Shown here: in pieces, positions 1-12,316 of the stretch
How positions within the stretch are numbered: position 1 is the stretch's first letter
Layout: every line of letters begins with the position of its first letter
Source: Euwallacea fornicatus
Lineage: Eukaryota; Arthropoda; Insecta; Coleoptera; Curculionidae
DNA: 64,000 bases
Reading direction: 5' to 3'
Assembly (NCBI RefSeq): GCF_040115645.1
Contig: NW_027096008.1
Location: forward strand, 620,001-684,000
Notes under the pieces: model-generated
Told to the model about the DNA's origin: nothing
The model's database searches: none
What the model saw: only the letters and a program-made list of their open reading frames with translations
Translations under genes and position numbers: made by a program

Positions 1-880
1 TTTGGAAAATGTGGACCAAATTTGTTACACAAAGTGTCAAAGTAATCACCTCAACGTGATTTTGAAGATGTCACAACACATCATGACTACATCTTGTTGA
101 ACTTCCAAGAAAAATAGTACTTTATGTGCTCAAACACACAACTTTTGTGACTTTTCAAACTTTGAAGCTCGATAACTTCGGCAAATGTGGACCAAATTTC
201 TTAAACAAAGTGTCAAATTAATTAGCTCGACGAGATTTTGAATATGTCACAACACATCATGATTGCATCTTGTTGAATTTCCAAGAAAAATAGTACTTTA
301 TGTGCTCAAACACACAACTTTTGTGACTTTTCCAATTTTGAAGCTCGATAACATTGGCAAATGTGGACCAAATTTGTTAAACAAAGTGTCAAATTAATCA
401 GCTCGACGAGATTTTGCAGATGTCACAACAAATCATGATTGCATCTTGTTGAATTTCCAAGAAAAATAGTACTTTATGTGCTCAAACACACATATTTTGT
501 GACTTTTCAAACTTTGAAGCTCGATAACTTTGGCAAATGTGGACCAAATTTGTTAACCAAAGTGTCAAATTAATCAGCTCGACGAGATTTTGAAGATGTC
601 ACAACACATCATGATTGCATCTTGTTGAATTTCCAAGAAAAATAGTACTTTATGTGCTCAAACACACAACTTTTGTGACTTTTCCAATTTTGAAGCTCGA
701 TAACTTTGGCAAATGTGGACCAAATTTGTTAAACAAAGTGTCAAATTAATCAGCTCGACAAGGTTATGAAGATGTCACAACACATCATGATTACCTCTTG
801 TTGAACTTCCAAGAAAAATAGTACTTTATGTGCTCAAACACACATATTTTGTGACTTTTCAAACTCTGAAGCTCGATAAC
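1..880 (+). repeat. 5-monomer block (first of three related copies)
   Basis: The five units are: the TTTGGAAAAT anchor; a TTCGGC/TTCTTAAAC unit with GAATATG; an ATTGGC unit with the marker TTTTGCAGATG; a TTAACC unit; and a CGACAAGGTTATG unit ending in CAAACTCT. The same five-unit order with the rare TTTTGCAGATG marker occurs at 8975-9854 and at 12317-13196. In the 8975 copy the third unit has TTCGGC instead of ATTGGC. Three copies of a rare marker in the same order show block duplication over about 9 and 12 kb. Confidence 0.85.
529..704 (+). repeat. Representative 176-bp monomer (phase reference)
   Basis: This copy is close to the consensus, differing mainly by TTAACC for TTAAAC at ph25-30. 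The map of the unit is: ph1-16 head (TTTGGC, TTCGGC or ATTGGC, then AAATGTGGACC or AAATGAGGACC or AAATGAAGACC); ph17-33 a T/A-rich dyad (CAAATTTGTTAAACAAA); ph34-58 GTGTCAAATTAATC and the CTCGACGAG dyad; ph59-90 the most variable part (TTTTGAAGATG, CTTTAAAATGAC, CGTTAAAATGAC, ATTTAAAATGAC or GGTTATGAAG classes, then CATCATGATTGC and its variants); ph91-103 ATCTTGTTGAATT or ATCTTGTTGAACT; ph104-139 a nearly constant block around AAAATAGTACTTTATG; ph140-163 two alternatives (CAACTTTTG or CATATTTTG, then CCAATTTT, CAAACTTT or CAAACTCT); ph164-176 GAAGCTCGATAAC. Most units carry AGTACT at ph116-121 and AGCT at ph48-51 and ph166-169. Confidence 0.95.
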
Positions 881-3344
881 TTTGGAAAATGTGGACCAAA
901 TTTGTTACACAAAGTGTCAAAGTAATCACCTCAACGTGATTTTGAAGATGTCACAACACATCATGACTACATCTTGTTGAACTTCCAAGAAAAATAGTAC
1001 TTTATGTGCTCAAACACACAACTTTTGTGACTTTTCAAACTTTGAAGCTCGATAACTTCGGCAAATGTGGACCAAATTTCTTAAACAAAGTGTCAAATTA
1101 ATTAGCTCGACGAGATTTTGAATATGTCACAACACATCATGATTGCATCTTGTTGAATTTCCAAGAAAAATAGTACTTTATGTGCTCACACACACATATT
1201 TTGTGACTTTTCAAACTTTGAAGCTCGATAACTTCGGCAAATGTGGACCAAATTTCTTAAACAAAGTGTCAAATTAATCAGCTCAACGAGATTTTGAAGA
1301 TGTCACAACACATCAGAATTGCATCTTGTTGAACTTCCAAGAAAAATAGTACTTTATGTGCTCAAACACACATATTTTGTGACTTTTCAAACTTTGAAGC
1401 TCGATAACTTTGGCAAATGTGGACCAAATTTCTTAAACAAAGTGTCAAATTAATCAGCTCAACGAGATTTTGAAGATGTCACAACACATCAGAATTGCAT
1501 CTTGTTGAACTTCCAAGAAAAATAGTACTTTATGTGCTCAAACACACAACTTTTATGACTTTTCCAATTTTGAAGCTCGATAACTTTGGCAAATGTGGAC
1601 CAAATTTGTTAAACAAAGTGTCAAATTAATCAGCTCGACGAGATTTTGAAGATGTCACAATACATCAGAATTGCATCTTGTTGAACTTCCAAGAAAAATA
1701 GTACTTTATGTGCTCACACACACATATTTTGTGACTTTTCAAACTTTGAAGCTCGATAACTTCGGCAAATGTGGACCAAATTTCTTAAACAAAGTGTCAA
1801 ATTAATCAGCTCAACGAGATTTTGAAGATGTCACAACAAATCATGATTGCATCTTGTTGAATTTCCAAGAAAAATAGTACTTTATGTGCTCAAACACACA
1901 ACTTTTGTGACTTTTCCAATTTTGAAGCTCGATAACATTGGCAAATGTGGACCAAATTTGTTAAACAAAGTGTCAAATTAATCAGCTCGACGAGATTTTG
2001 AAGATGTCACAACAAATCATGATTGCATCTTGTTGAATTTCCAAGAAAAATAGTACTTTATGTGCTCAAACACACATATTTTGTGACTTTTCAAACTTTG
2101 AAGCTCGATAACTTTGGCAAATGTGGACCAAATTTGTTAACCAAAGTGTCAAATTAATCAGCTCGACGAGATTTTGAAGATGTCACAACAAATCATGATT
2201 GCATCTTGTTGAATTTCCAAGAAAAATAGTACTTTATGTGCTCAAACACACATATTTTGTGACTTTTCAAACTTTGAAGCTCGATAACTTTGGCAAATGT
2301 GGACCAAATTTGTTAAACAAAGTGTCAAATTAATCAGCTCGACAAGGTTATGAAGATGTCACAACACATCATGATTACCTCTTGTTGAACTTCCAAGAAA
2401 AATAGTACTTTATGTGCTCAAACACACAACTTTTGTGACTTTTCAAACTTTGAAGCTCGATAACTTCGGCAAATGTGGACCAAATTTCTTAAACAAAGTG
2501 TCAAAGTAATCACCTCAACGAGATTTTGAAGATGTCACAACAAATCATGATTGCATCTTGTTGAACTTCCAAGAAAAATAGTACTTTATGTGCTCAAACA
2601 CACATATTTTGTGACTTTTCAAACTTTGAAGCTCGATAACTTTGGCAAATGTGGACCAAATTTGTTAAACAAAGTGTCAAATTAATCAGCTCGACGAGAT
2701 CGTTAAAATGACACAACACACCATGATTACATCTTGTTGAACTTCCAAGAAAAATAGTACTTTATGTGCTCAAACACACAACTTTTGTGACTTTTCAAAC
2801 TTTGAAGCTCGATAGCTTCGGCAAATGAAGACCAAATTTGTTAAACAAAGTGTCAAATTAATCAGCTCGACGAGATTTTGAAGATGTCACAACACATCAT
2901 GATTGCATCTTGTTGAATTTCCAAGAAAAATAGTACTTTATGTGCTCAAACACACAACTTTTGTGACTTTTCCAATTTTGAAGCTCGATAACTTTGGCAA
3001 ATGTGGACCAAATTTGTTAACCAAAGTGTCAAATTAATCAGCTCGACGAGATCTTTAAAATGACACAACAATTCATGATTGCATCTTGTTGAATTTCCAA
3101 GAAAAATAGTACTTTATGTGCTCAAACACACAACTTTTGTGACTTTTCCAATTTTGAAGCTCGATAACTTTGGCAAATGTGGACCAAATTTGTTAAACAA
3201 AGTGTCAAATGAATCAGCTCGACAAGGTTATGAAGATGTCACAACACATCATGATTACCTCTTGTTGAACTTCCAAGAAAAATAGTACTTTATGTGCTCA
3301 AACACACATATTTTGTGACTTTTCAAACTCTGAAGCTCGATAAC
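881..3344 (+). repeat. 14-monomer HOR block
   Basis: The block starts with an anchor monomer and ends just before the next one. In order it holds two TTCGGC/TTCTTAAAC units (the first with GCTCACACACAC), two CATCAGAATTGC units, a TACATCAGAATTGC unit, a chain of AAATCATGATTGC units, CGACAAGGTTATG, an AGTAATCACC unit, a GATCGTTAAAATG unit, a GATAGCTTCGGC unit, a GATCTTTAAAATG unit, and a closing unit with CAAATGAATCAG. Its first seven monomers match 3345 to about 4590 with no difference that I noticed. After that the two diverge, because 3345 switches to the GATATTTAAAATG class. Confidence 0.85.
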
Positions 3345-6300
3345 TTTGGAAAATGTGGACCAAATTTGTTACACAAAGTGTCAAAGTAATCACCTCAACG
3401 TGATTTTGAAGATGTCACAACACATCATGACTACATCTTGTTGAACTTCCAAGAAAAATAGTACTTTATGTGCTCAAACACACAACTTTTGTGACTTTTC
3501 AAACTTTGAAGCTCGATAACTTCGGCAAATGTGGACCAAATTTCTTAAACAAAGTGTCAAATTAATTAGCTCGACGAGATTTTGAATATGTCACAACACA
3601 TCATGATTGCATCTTGTTGAATTTCCAAGAAAAATAGTACTTTATGTGCTCACACACACATATTTTGTGACTTTTCAAACTTTGAAGCTCGATAACTTCG
3701 GCAAATGTGGACCAAATTTCTTAAACAAAGTGTCAAATTAATCAGCTCAACGAGATTTTGAAGATGTCACAACACATCAGAATTGCATCTTGTTGAACTT
3801 CCAAGAAAAATAGTACTTTATGTGCTCAAACACACATATTTTGTGACTTTTCAAACTTTGAAGCTCGATAACTTTGGCAAATGTGGACCAAATTTCTTAA
3901 ACAAAGTGTCAAATTAATCAGCTCAACGAGATTTTGAAGATGTCACAACACATCAGAATTGCATCTTGTTGAACTTCCAAGAAAAATAGTACTTTATGTG
4001 CTCAAACACACAACTTTTATGACTTTTCCAATTTTGAAGCTCGATAACTTTGGCAAATGTGGACCAAATTTGTTAAACAAAGTGTCAAATTAATCAGCTC
4101 GACGAGATTTTGAAGATGTCACAATACATCAGAATTGCATCTTGTTGAACTTCCAAGAAAAATAGTACTTTATGTGCTCACACACACATATTTTGTGACT
4201 TTTCAAACTTTGAAGCTCGATAACTTCGGCAAATGTGGACCAAATTTCTTAAACAAAGTGTCAAATTAATCAGCTCAACGAGATTTTGAAGATGTCACAA
4301 CAAATCATGATTGCATCTTGTTGAATTTCCAAGAAAAATAGTACTTTATGTGCTCAAACACACAACTTTTGTGACTTTTCCAATTTTGAAGCTCGATAAC
4401 ATTGGCAAATGTGGACCAAATTTGTTAAACAAAGTGTCAAATTAATCAGCTCGACGAGATTTTGAAGATGTCACAACAAATCATGATTGCATCTTGTTGA
4501 ATTTCCAAGAAAAATAGTACTTTATGTGCTCAAACACACATATTTTGTGACTTTTCAAACTTTGAAGCTCGATAACTTTGGCAAATGTGGACCAAATTTG
4601 TTAACCAAAGTGTCAAATTAATCATCTCGACGAGATATTTAAAATGACACAACAATTCATGATTGCATCTTGTTGAATTTCCAAGAAAAATAGTACTTTA
4701 TGTGCTCAAACACAACTTTTGTGACTTTTCCAATTTTGAAGCTCGATAACTTTGGCAAATGTGGACCAAATTTGTTAAACAAAGTGTCAAATTAATCAGC
4801 TCGACAAGGTTATGAAGATGTCACAACACATCATGATTACCTCTTGTTGAACTTCCAAGAAAAATAGTACTTTATGTGCTCAAACACACAACTTTTGTGA
4901 CTTTTCAAACTTTGAAGCTCGATAACTTCGGCAAATGTGGACCAAATTTCTTAAACAAAGTGTCAAAGTAATCACCTCAACGAGATTTTGAAGATGTCAC
5001 AACACATCAGAATTGCATCTTGTTGAACTTCCAAGAAAAATAGTACTTTATGTGCTCAAACACACAACTTTTATGACTTTTCCAATTTTGAAGCTCGATA
5101 ACTTTGGCAAATGTGGACCACATTTCTTAAACAAAGTGTCAAATTAATTAGCTCGACGAGATTTTGAATATGTCACAACACATCATGATTGCATCTTGTT
5201 GAATTTCCAAGAAAAATAGTACTTTATGTGCTCAAACACACAACTTTTGTGACTTTTCAAACTTTGAAGCTCGATAGCTTCGGCAAATGAGGACCAAATT
5301 TGTTAAACAGAGTGTAAAATTAATCAGCTCGACGAGATTTTGAATATGTCACAACACATCATGATTGCATCTTGTTGAATTTCCAAGAAAAATAGTACTT
5401 TATGTGCTCAAACACACAACTTTTGTTACTTTTCCAATTTTGAAGCTCGATAACATTGGCAAATGTGGACCAAATTTGTTAAACAAAGTGTCAAATTAAT
5501 CAGCTCGACGAGATTTTGAAGATGTCACAACAAATCATGATTGCATCTTGTTGAACTTCCAAGAAAAATAGTACTTTATGTGCTCAAACACACATATTTT
5601 GTGACTTTTCAAACTTTGAAGCTCGATAACTTTGGCAAATGTGGACCAAATTTGTTATCCAAAGTGTCAAATTAATCATCTCGACGAGATATTTAAAATG
5701 ACACAACAATTCATGATTGCATCTTGTTGAATTTCCAAGAAAAATAGTACTTTATGTGCTCAAACACACAACTTTTGTGACTTTTCCAATTTTGAAGCTC
5801 GATAACTTTGGCAAATGTGGACCAAATTTGTTAAACAAAGTGTCAAATTAATCAGCTCGACAAGGTTATGAAGATGTCACAACACATCATGATTACCTCT
5901 TATTGAACTTCCAAGAAAAATAGTACTTTATGTGCTCAAACACACAACTTTTGTGACTTTTCAAACTTTGAAGCTCGATAACTTTGGCAAATGTGGACCA
6001 AATTTGTTAACCAAAGTGTCAAATTAATCATCTCGACGAGATCTTTAAAATGACACAACAATTCATGATTGCATCTTGTTGAATTTCCAAGAAAAATAGT
6101 ACTTTATGTGATCAAACACACAACTTTTGTGACTTTTCCAATTTTGAAGCTCGATAACATTGGCAAATGTGGACCAAATTTGTTAAACAAAGTGTCAAAT
6201 TAATCAGCTCGACAAGGTTATGAAGATGTCACAACACATCATGATTACCTCTTGTTGAACTTCCAAGAAAAATAGTACTTTATGTGCTCAAACACACAAC

Positions 6301-7390
6301 TTTTGTGACTTTTCAAACTTTGAAGCTCGATAACTTCGGCAAATGTGGACCAAATTTCTTAAACAAAGTGTCAAAGTAATCACCTCAACGAGATTTTGAA
6401 GATGTCACAACAAATCATGATTGCATCTTGTTGAACTTCCAAGAAAAATAGTACTTTATGTGCTCAAACACACATATTTTGTGACTTTTCAAACTTTGAA
6501 GCTCGATAACTTTGGCAAATGTGGACCAAATTTGTTAAACAAAGTGTCAAATTAATCAGCTCGACGAGATCGTTAAAATGACACAACACACCATGATTAC
6601 ATCTTGTTGAACTTCCAAGAAAAATAGTACTTTATGTGCTCAAACACACAACTTTTGTGACTTTTCAAACTTTGAAGCTCGATAGCTTCGGCAAATGAAG
6701 ACCAAATTTGTTAAACAAAGTGTCAAATTAATCAGCTCGACGAGATTTTGAAGATGTCACAACACATCATGATTGCATCTTGTTGAATTTCCAAGAAAAA
6801 TAGTACTTTATGTGCTCAAACACACAACTTTTGTGACTTTTCCAATTTTGAAGCTCGATAACATTGGCAAATGTGGACCAAATTTTTTAAACAAAGTGTC
6901 AAATTAATCAGCTCGACGATATTTTGAAGATGTCACAACAAATCATGATTGCATCTTGTTGAATTTCCAAGAAAAATAGTACTTTATGTGCTCAAACACA
7001 CATATTTTGTGACTTTTCAAACTTTGAAGCTCGATAACTTTGGCAAATGTGGACCAAATTTGTTAAACAAAGTGTCAAATTAATCAGCTCGACAAGGTTA
7101 TGAAGATGTCACAACACATCATGATTACCTCTTGTTGAACTTCCAAGAAAAATAGTACTTTATGTGCTCAAACACACAACTTTTGTGACTTTTCAAACTT
7201 TGAAGCTCGATAACTTCGGCAAATGTGGACCAAATTTCTTAAACAAAGTGTCAAAGTAATCACCTCAACGAGATTTTGAAGATGTCACAACAAATCATGA
7301 TTGCATCTTGTTGAACTTCCAAGAAAAATAGTACTTTATGTGCTCAAACACACATATTTTGTGACTTTTCAAACTCTGAAGCTCGATAAC
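3345..7390 (+). repeat. 23-monomer HOR block with one 2-bp deletion
   Basis: The block is 23 units minus 2 bp. It opens like 881-2130. It then runs through the 174-bp unit at 4577, a CGACAAGG unit, an AGTAATCACC/CATCAGAATTGC unit, a CACATTTCTTAAAC unit, an AAACAGAGTGTAAAATT unit, and a run of GATATTT and GATCTTT classes. It finishes with AGTAATCACC, GATCGTT, GATAGC, TTTTTTAAAC/CGACGATATT and CGACAAGG units. Private changes include TTATCC near 5656, TCTTATTGAAC near 5899 and ATGTGATCAAAC near 6107, which could tag this copy. Confidence 0.8.
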
Positions 7391-8974
7391 TTTGGAAAAT
7401 GTGGACCAAATTTGTTACACAAAGTGTCAAAGTAATCACCTCAACGTGATTTTGAAGATGTCACAACACATCATGACTACATCTTGTTGAACTTCCAAGA
7501 AAAATAGTACTTTATGTGCTCAAACACACAACTTTTGTGACTTTTCAAACTTTGAAGCTCGATAACTTCGGCAAATGTGGACCAAATTTCTTTAACAAAG
7601 TGTCAAATTAATTAGCTCGACGAGATTTTGAATATGTCACAACACATCATGATTGCATCTTGTTGAATTTCCAAGAAAAATAGTACTTTATGTGCTCAAA
7701 CACACAACTTTTGTGACTTTTCCAATTTTGAAGCTCGATAACATTGGCAAATGTGGACCAAATTTGTTAAACAAAGTGTCAAATTAATCAGCTCGACGAT
7801 ATTTTGAAGATGTCACAACAAATCATGATTGCATCTTGTTGAATTTCCAAGAAAAATAGTACTTTATGTGCTCAAACACACATATTTTGTGACTTTTCAA
7901 ACTTTGAAGCTCGATAACTTTGGCAAATGTGGACCAAATTTGTTAACCAAAGTGTCAAATTAATCAGCTCGACGATATTTTGAAGATGTCACAACAAATC
8001 ATGATTGCATCTTGTTGAATTTCCAAGAAAAATAGTACTTTATGTGCTCAAACACACATATTTTGTGACTTTTCAAACTTTGAAGCTCGATAACTTTGGC
8101 AAATGTGGACCAAATTTGTTAAACAAAGTGTCAAATTAATCAGCTCGACAAGGTTATGAAGATGTCACAACACATCATGATTACCTCTTGTTGAACTTCC
8201 AAGAAAAATAGTACTTTATGTGCTCAAACACACAACTTTTGTGACTTTTCAAACTTTGAAGCTCGATAACTTCGGCAAATGTGGACCAAATTTCTTAAAC
8301 AAAGTGTCAAAGTAATCACCTCAACGAGATTTTGAAGATGTCACAACAAATCATGATTGCATCTTGTTGAACTTCCAAGAAAAATAGTACTTTATGTGCT
8401 CAAACACACATATTTTGTGACTTTTCAAACTTTGAAGCTCGATAGCTTCGGCAAATGAAGACCAAATTTGTTAAACAAAGTGTCAAATTAATCAGCTCGA
8501 CGAGATTTTGAAGATGTCACAACACATCATGATTGCATCTTGTTGAATTTCCAAGAAAAATAGTACTTTATGTGCTCAAACACACAACTTTTGTGACTTT
8601 TCCAATTTTGAAGCTCGATAACTTTGGCAAATGTGGACCAAATTTGTTAACCAAAGTGTCAAATTAATCAGCTCGACGAGATCTTTAAAATGACACAACA
8701 ATTCATGATTGCATCTTGTTGAATTTCCAAGAAAAATAGTACTTTATGTGCTCAAACACACAACTTTTGTGACTTTTCCAATTTTGAAGCTCGATAACTT
8801 TGGCAAATGTGGACCAAATTTGTTAAACAAAGTGTCAAATGAATCAGCTCGACAAGGTTATGAAGATGTCACAACACATCATGATTACCTCTTGTTGAAC
8901 TTCCAAGAAAAATAGTACTTTATGTGCTCAAACACACATATTTTGTGACTTTTCAAACTCTGAAGCTCGATAAC
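7391..8974 (+). repeat. 9-monomer HOR block
   Basis: The units in order are: anchor; TTCGGC with the private TTCTTTAAC near 7587; two consecutive CGACGATATTTTG units; CGACAAGGTTATG; AGTAATCACC with AAATCATG; GATAGCTTCGGC; GATCTTTAAAATG; and the CAAATGAATCAG unit. The last three units repeat the order seen before the anchors at 3345, 12317, 16891, 23575 and 26035, which makes them a stable trailer of the zone 1 HOR. Confidence 0.82.
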
Positions 8975-9854
8975 TTTGGAAAATGTGGACCAAATTTGTT
9001 ACACAAAGTGTCAAAGTAATCACCTCAACGTGATTTTGAAGATGTCACAACACATCATGACTACATCTTGTTGAACTTCCAAGAAAAATAGTACTTTATG
9101 TGCTCAAACACACAACTTTTGTGACTTTTCAAACTTTGAAGCTCGATAACTTCGGCAAATGTGGACCAAATTTCTTAAACAAAGTGTCAAATTAATTAGC
9201 TCGACGAGATTTTGAATATGTCACAACACATCATGATTGCATCTTGTTGAATTTCCAAGAAAAATAGTACTTTATGTGCTCAAACACACAACTTTTGTGA
9301 CTTTTCCAATTTTGAAGCTCGATAACTTCGGCAAATGTGGACCAAATTTGTTAAACAAAGTGTCAAATTAATCAGCTCGACGAGATTTTGCAGATGTCAC
9401 AACAAATCATGATTGCATCTTGTTGAATTTCCAAGAAAAATAGTACTTTATGTGCTCAAACACACATATTTTGTGACTTTTCAAACTTTGAAGCTCGATA
9501 ACTTTGGCAAATGTGGACCAAATTTGTTAACCAAAGTGTCAAATTAATCAGCTCGACGAGATTTTGAAGATGTCACAACACATCATGATTGCATCTTGTT
9601 GAATTTCCAAGAAAAATAGTACTTTATGTGCTCAAACACACAACTTTTGTGACTTTTCCAATTTTGAAGCTCGATAACTTTGGCAAATGTGGACCAAATT
9701 TGTTAAACAAAGTGTCAAATTAATCAGCTCGACAAGGTTATGAAGATGTCACAACACATCATGATTACCTCTTGTTGAACTTCCAAGAAAAATAGTACTT
9801 TATGTGCTCAAACACACATATTTTGTGACTTTTCAAACTCTGAAGCTCGATAAC
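8975..9854 (+). repeat. 5-monomer block, second copy
   Basis: This repeats the five-unit order of 1-880 including TTTTGCAGATG. It differs at the head of the third unit (TTCGGC instead of ATTGGC). It is followed by an anchor and a 14-unit block, as the first copy is. So 1-3344 and 8975-12316 are related 19-monomer super-blocks of 3344 and 3342 bp. Confidence 0.83.
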
Positions 9855-12316
9855 TTTGGAAAATGTGGACCAAATTTGTTACACAAAGTGTCAAAGTAAT
9901 CACCTCAACGTGATTTTGAAGATGTCACAACACATCATGACTACATCTTGTTGAACTTCCAAGAAAAATAGTACTTTATGTGCTCAAACACACAACTTTT
10001 GTGACTTTTCAAACTTTGAAGCTCGATAACTTCGGCAAATGTGGACCAAATTTCTTAAACAAAGTGTCAAATTAATTAGCTCGACGAGATTTTGAATATG
10101 TCACAACACATCATGATTGCATCTTGTTGAATTTCCAAGAAAAATAGTACTTTATGTGCTCACACACACATATTTTGTGACTTTTCAAACTTTGAAGCTC
10201 GATAACTTCGGCAAATGTGGACCAAATTTCTTAAACAAAGTGTCAAATTAATCAGCTCAACGAGATTTTGAAGATGTCACAACACATCAGAATTGCATCT
10301 TGTTGAACTTCCAAGAAAAATAGTACTTTATGTGCTCAAACACACATATTTTGTGACTTTTCAAACTTTGAAGCTCGATAACTTTGGCAAATGTGGACCA
10401 AATTTCTTAAACAAAGTGTCAAATTAATCAGCTCGACGAGATTTTGAAGATGTCACAATACATCAGAATTGCATCTTGTTGAACTTCCAAGAAAAATAGT
10501 ACTTTATGTGCTCACACACACATATTTTGTGACTTTTCAAACTTTGAAGCTCGATAACTTCGGCAAATGTGGACCAAATTTCTTAAACAAAGTGTCAAAT
10601 TAATCAGCTCAACGAGATTTTGAAGATGTCACAACAAATCATGATTGCATCTTGTTGAATTTCCAAGAAAAATAGTACTTTATGTGCTCAAACACACAAC
10701 TTTTGTGACTTTTCCAATTTTGAAGCTCGATAACATTGGCAAATGTGGACCAAATTTGTTAAACAAAGTGTCAAATTAATCAGCTCGACGAGATTTTGAA
10801 GATGTCACAACAAATCATGATTGCATCTTGTTGAATTTCCAAGAAAAATAGTACTTTATGTGCTCAAACACACATATTTTGTGACTTTTCAAACTTTGAA
10901 GCTCGATAACTTTAGCAAATGTGGACCAAATTTGTTAACCAAAGTGTCAAATTAATCATCTCGACGAGATATTTAAAATGACACAACAATTCATGATTGC
11001 ATCTTGTTGAATTTCCAAGAAAAATAGTACTTTATGTGCTCAAACACAACTTTTGTGACTTTTCCAATTTTGAAGCTCGATAACTTTGGCAAATGTGGAC
11101 CAAATTTGTTAAACAAAGTGTCAAATTAATCAGCTCGACAAGGTTATGAAGATGTCACAACACATCATGATTACCTCTTGTTGAACTTCCAAGAAAAATA
11201 GTACTTTATGTGCTCAAACACACAACTTTTGTGACTTTTCAAACTTTGAAGCTCGATAACTTCGGCAAATGTGGACCAAATTTCTTAAACAAAGTGTCAA
11301 ATTAATTAGCTCGACGAGATTTTGAATATGTCACAACACATCATGATTGCATCTTGTTGAATTTCCAAGAAAAATAGTACTTTATGTGCTCAAACACACA
11401 ACTTTTGTGACTTTTCAAACTTTGAAGCTCGATAGCTTCGGCAAATGAGGACCAAATTTGTTAAACAGAGTGTAAAATTAATCAGCTCGACGAGATTTTG
11501 AATATGTCACAACACATCATGATTGCATCTTGTTGAATTTCCAAGAAAAATAGTACTTTATGTGCTCAAACACACATATTTTGTGACTTTTCAAACTCTG
11601 AAGCTCGATAACTTTGGCAAATGTGGACCAAATTTGTTAACCAAAGTGTCAAATTAATCATCTCGACGAGATATTTAAAATGACACAACAATTCATGATT
11701 GCATCTTGTTGAATTTCCAAGAAAAATAGTACTTTATGTGCTCAAACACACAACTTTTGTGACTTTTCCAATTTTGAAGCTCGATAGCTTCGGCAAATGA
11801 AGACCAAATTTGTTAAACAAAGTGTCAAATTAATCAGCTCGACGAGATTTTGAAGATGTCACAACACATCATGATTGCATCTTGTTGAATTTCCAAGAAA
11901 AATAGTACTTTATGTGCTCAAACACACAACTTTTGTGACTTTTCCAATTTTGAAGCTCGATAACTTTGGCAAATGTGGACCAAATTTGTTAACCAAAGTG
12001 TCAAATTAATCAGCTCGACGAGATCTTTAAAATGACACAACAATTCATGATTGCATCTTGTTGAATTTCCAAGAAAAATAGTACTTTATGTGCTCAAACA
12101 CACAACTTTTGTGACTTTTCCAATTTTGAAGCTCGATAACTTTGGCAAATGTGGACCAAATTTGTTAAACAAAGTGTCAAATGAATCAGCTCGACAAGGT
12201 TATGAAGATGTCACAACACATCATGATTACCTCTTGTTGAACTTCCAAGAAAAATAGTACTTTATGTGCTCAAACACACATATTTTGTGACTTTTCAAAC
12301 TCTGAAGCTCGATAAC
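9855..12316 (+). repeat. 14-monomer HOR block with a fused monomer and a 2-bp deletion
   Basis: It starts like 881 but lacks one unit, because its fourth monomer (10383-10558) is a fusion of two neighbours in the longer version. It then contains the 174-bp unit at 10911 with the private head TTTAGC, a CGACAAGG unit, TTCGGC/AATTAGC and AAACAGAGTGTAAAATT units, GATATTT, GATAGC and GATCTTT units, and the CAAATGAATCAG closing unit. Confidence 0.82.
10383..10558 (+). repeat. Fusion monomer marking a one-unit deletion
   Basis: The left end (TTTGGC, TTCTTAAAC) matches the fourth unit of the 881 and 3345 blocks (1409, 3873). The right part (CTCGACGAG, TACATCAGAATTGC, GCTCACACACAC) matches the fifth unit (1585, 4049). 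The switch lies between ph30 and ph53. The 9855 block is one unit shorter here. This is the expected product of an unequal crossover between adjacent monomers that removed exactly 176 bp and kept the register. Confidence 0.8.

Noticed and set aside
131..152. CA microsatellite (CAAACACACA)
   Set aside because: It is only a few CA steps inside each monomer. It explains the 2-bp slip but is not a separate repeat locus.
3079..3285. 68-residue open frame, repeated at 8709, 12051, 16625, 23309, 25769 and 37202
   Set aside because: It starts with TTG, crosses monomer borders, and is open only because CAAATTAATC has become CAAATGAATC, which removes a TAA. The unit length (176) is not a multiple of three. 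It follows one monomer combination and has no sign of coding constraint.
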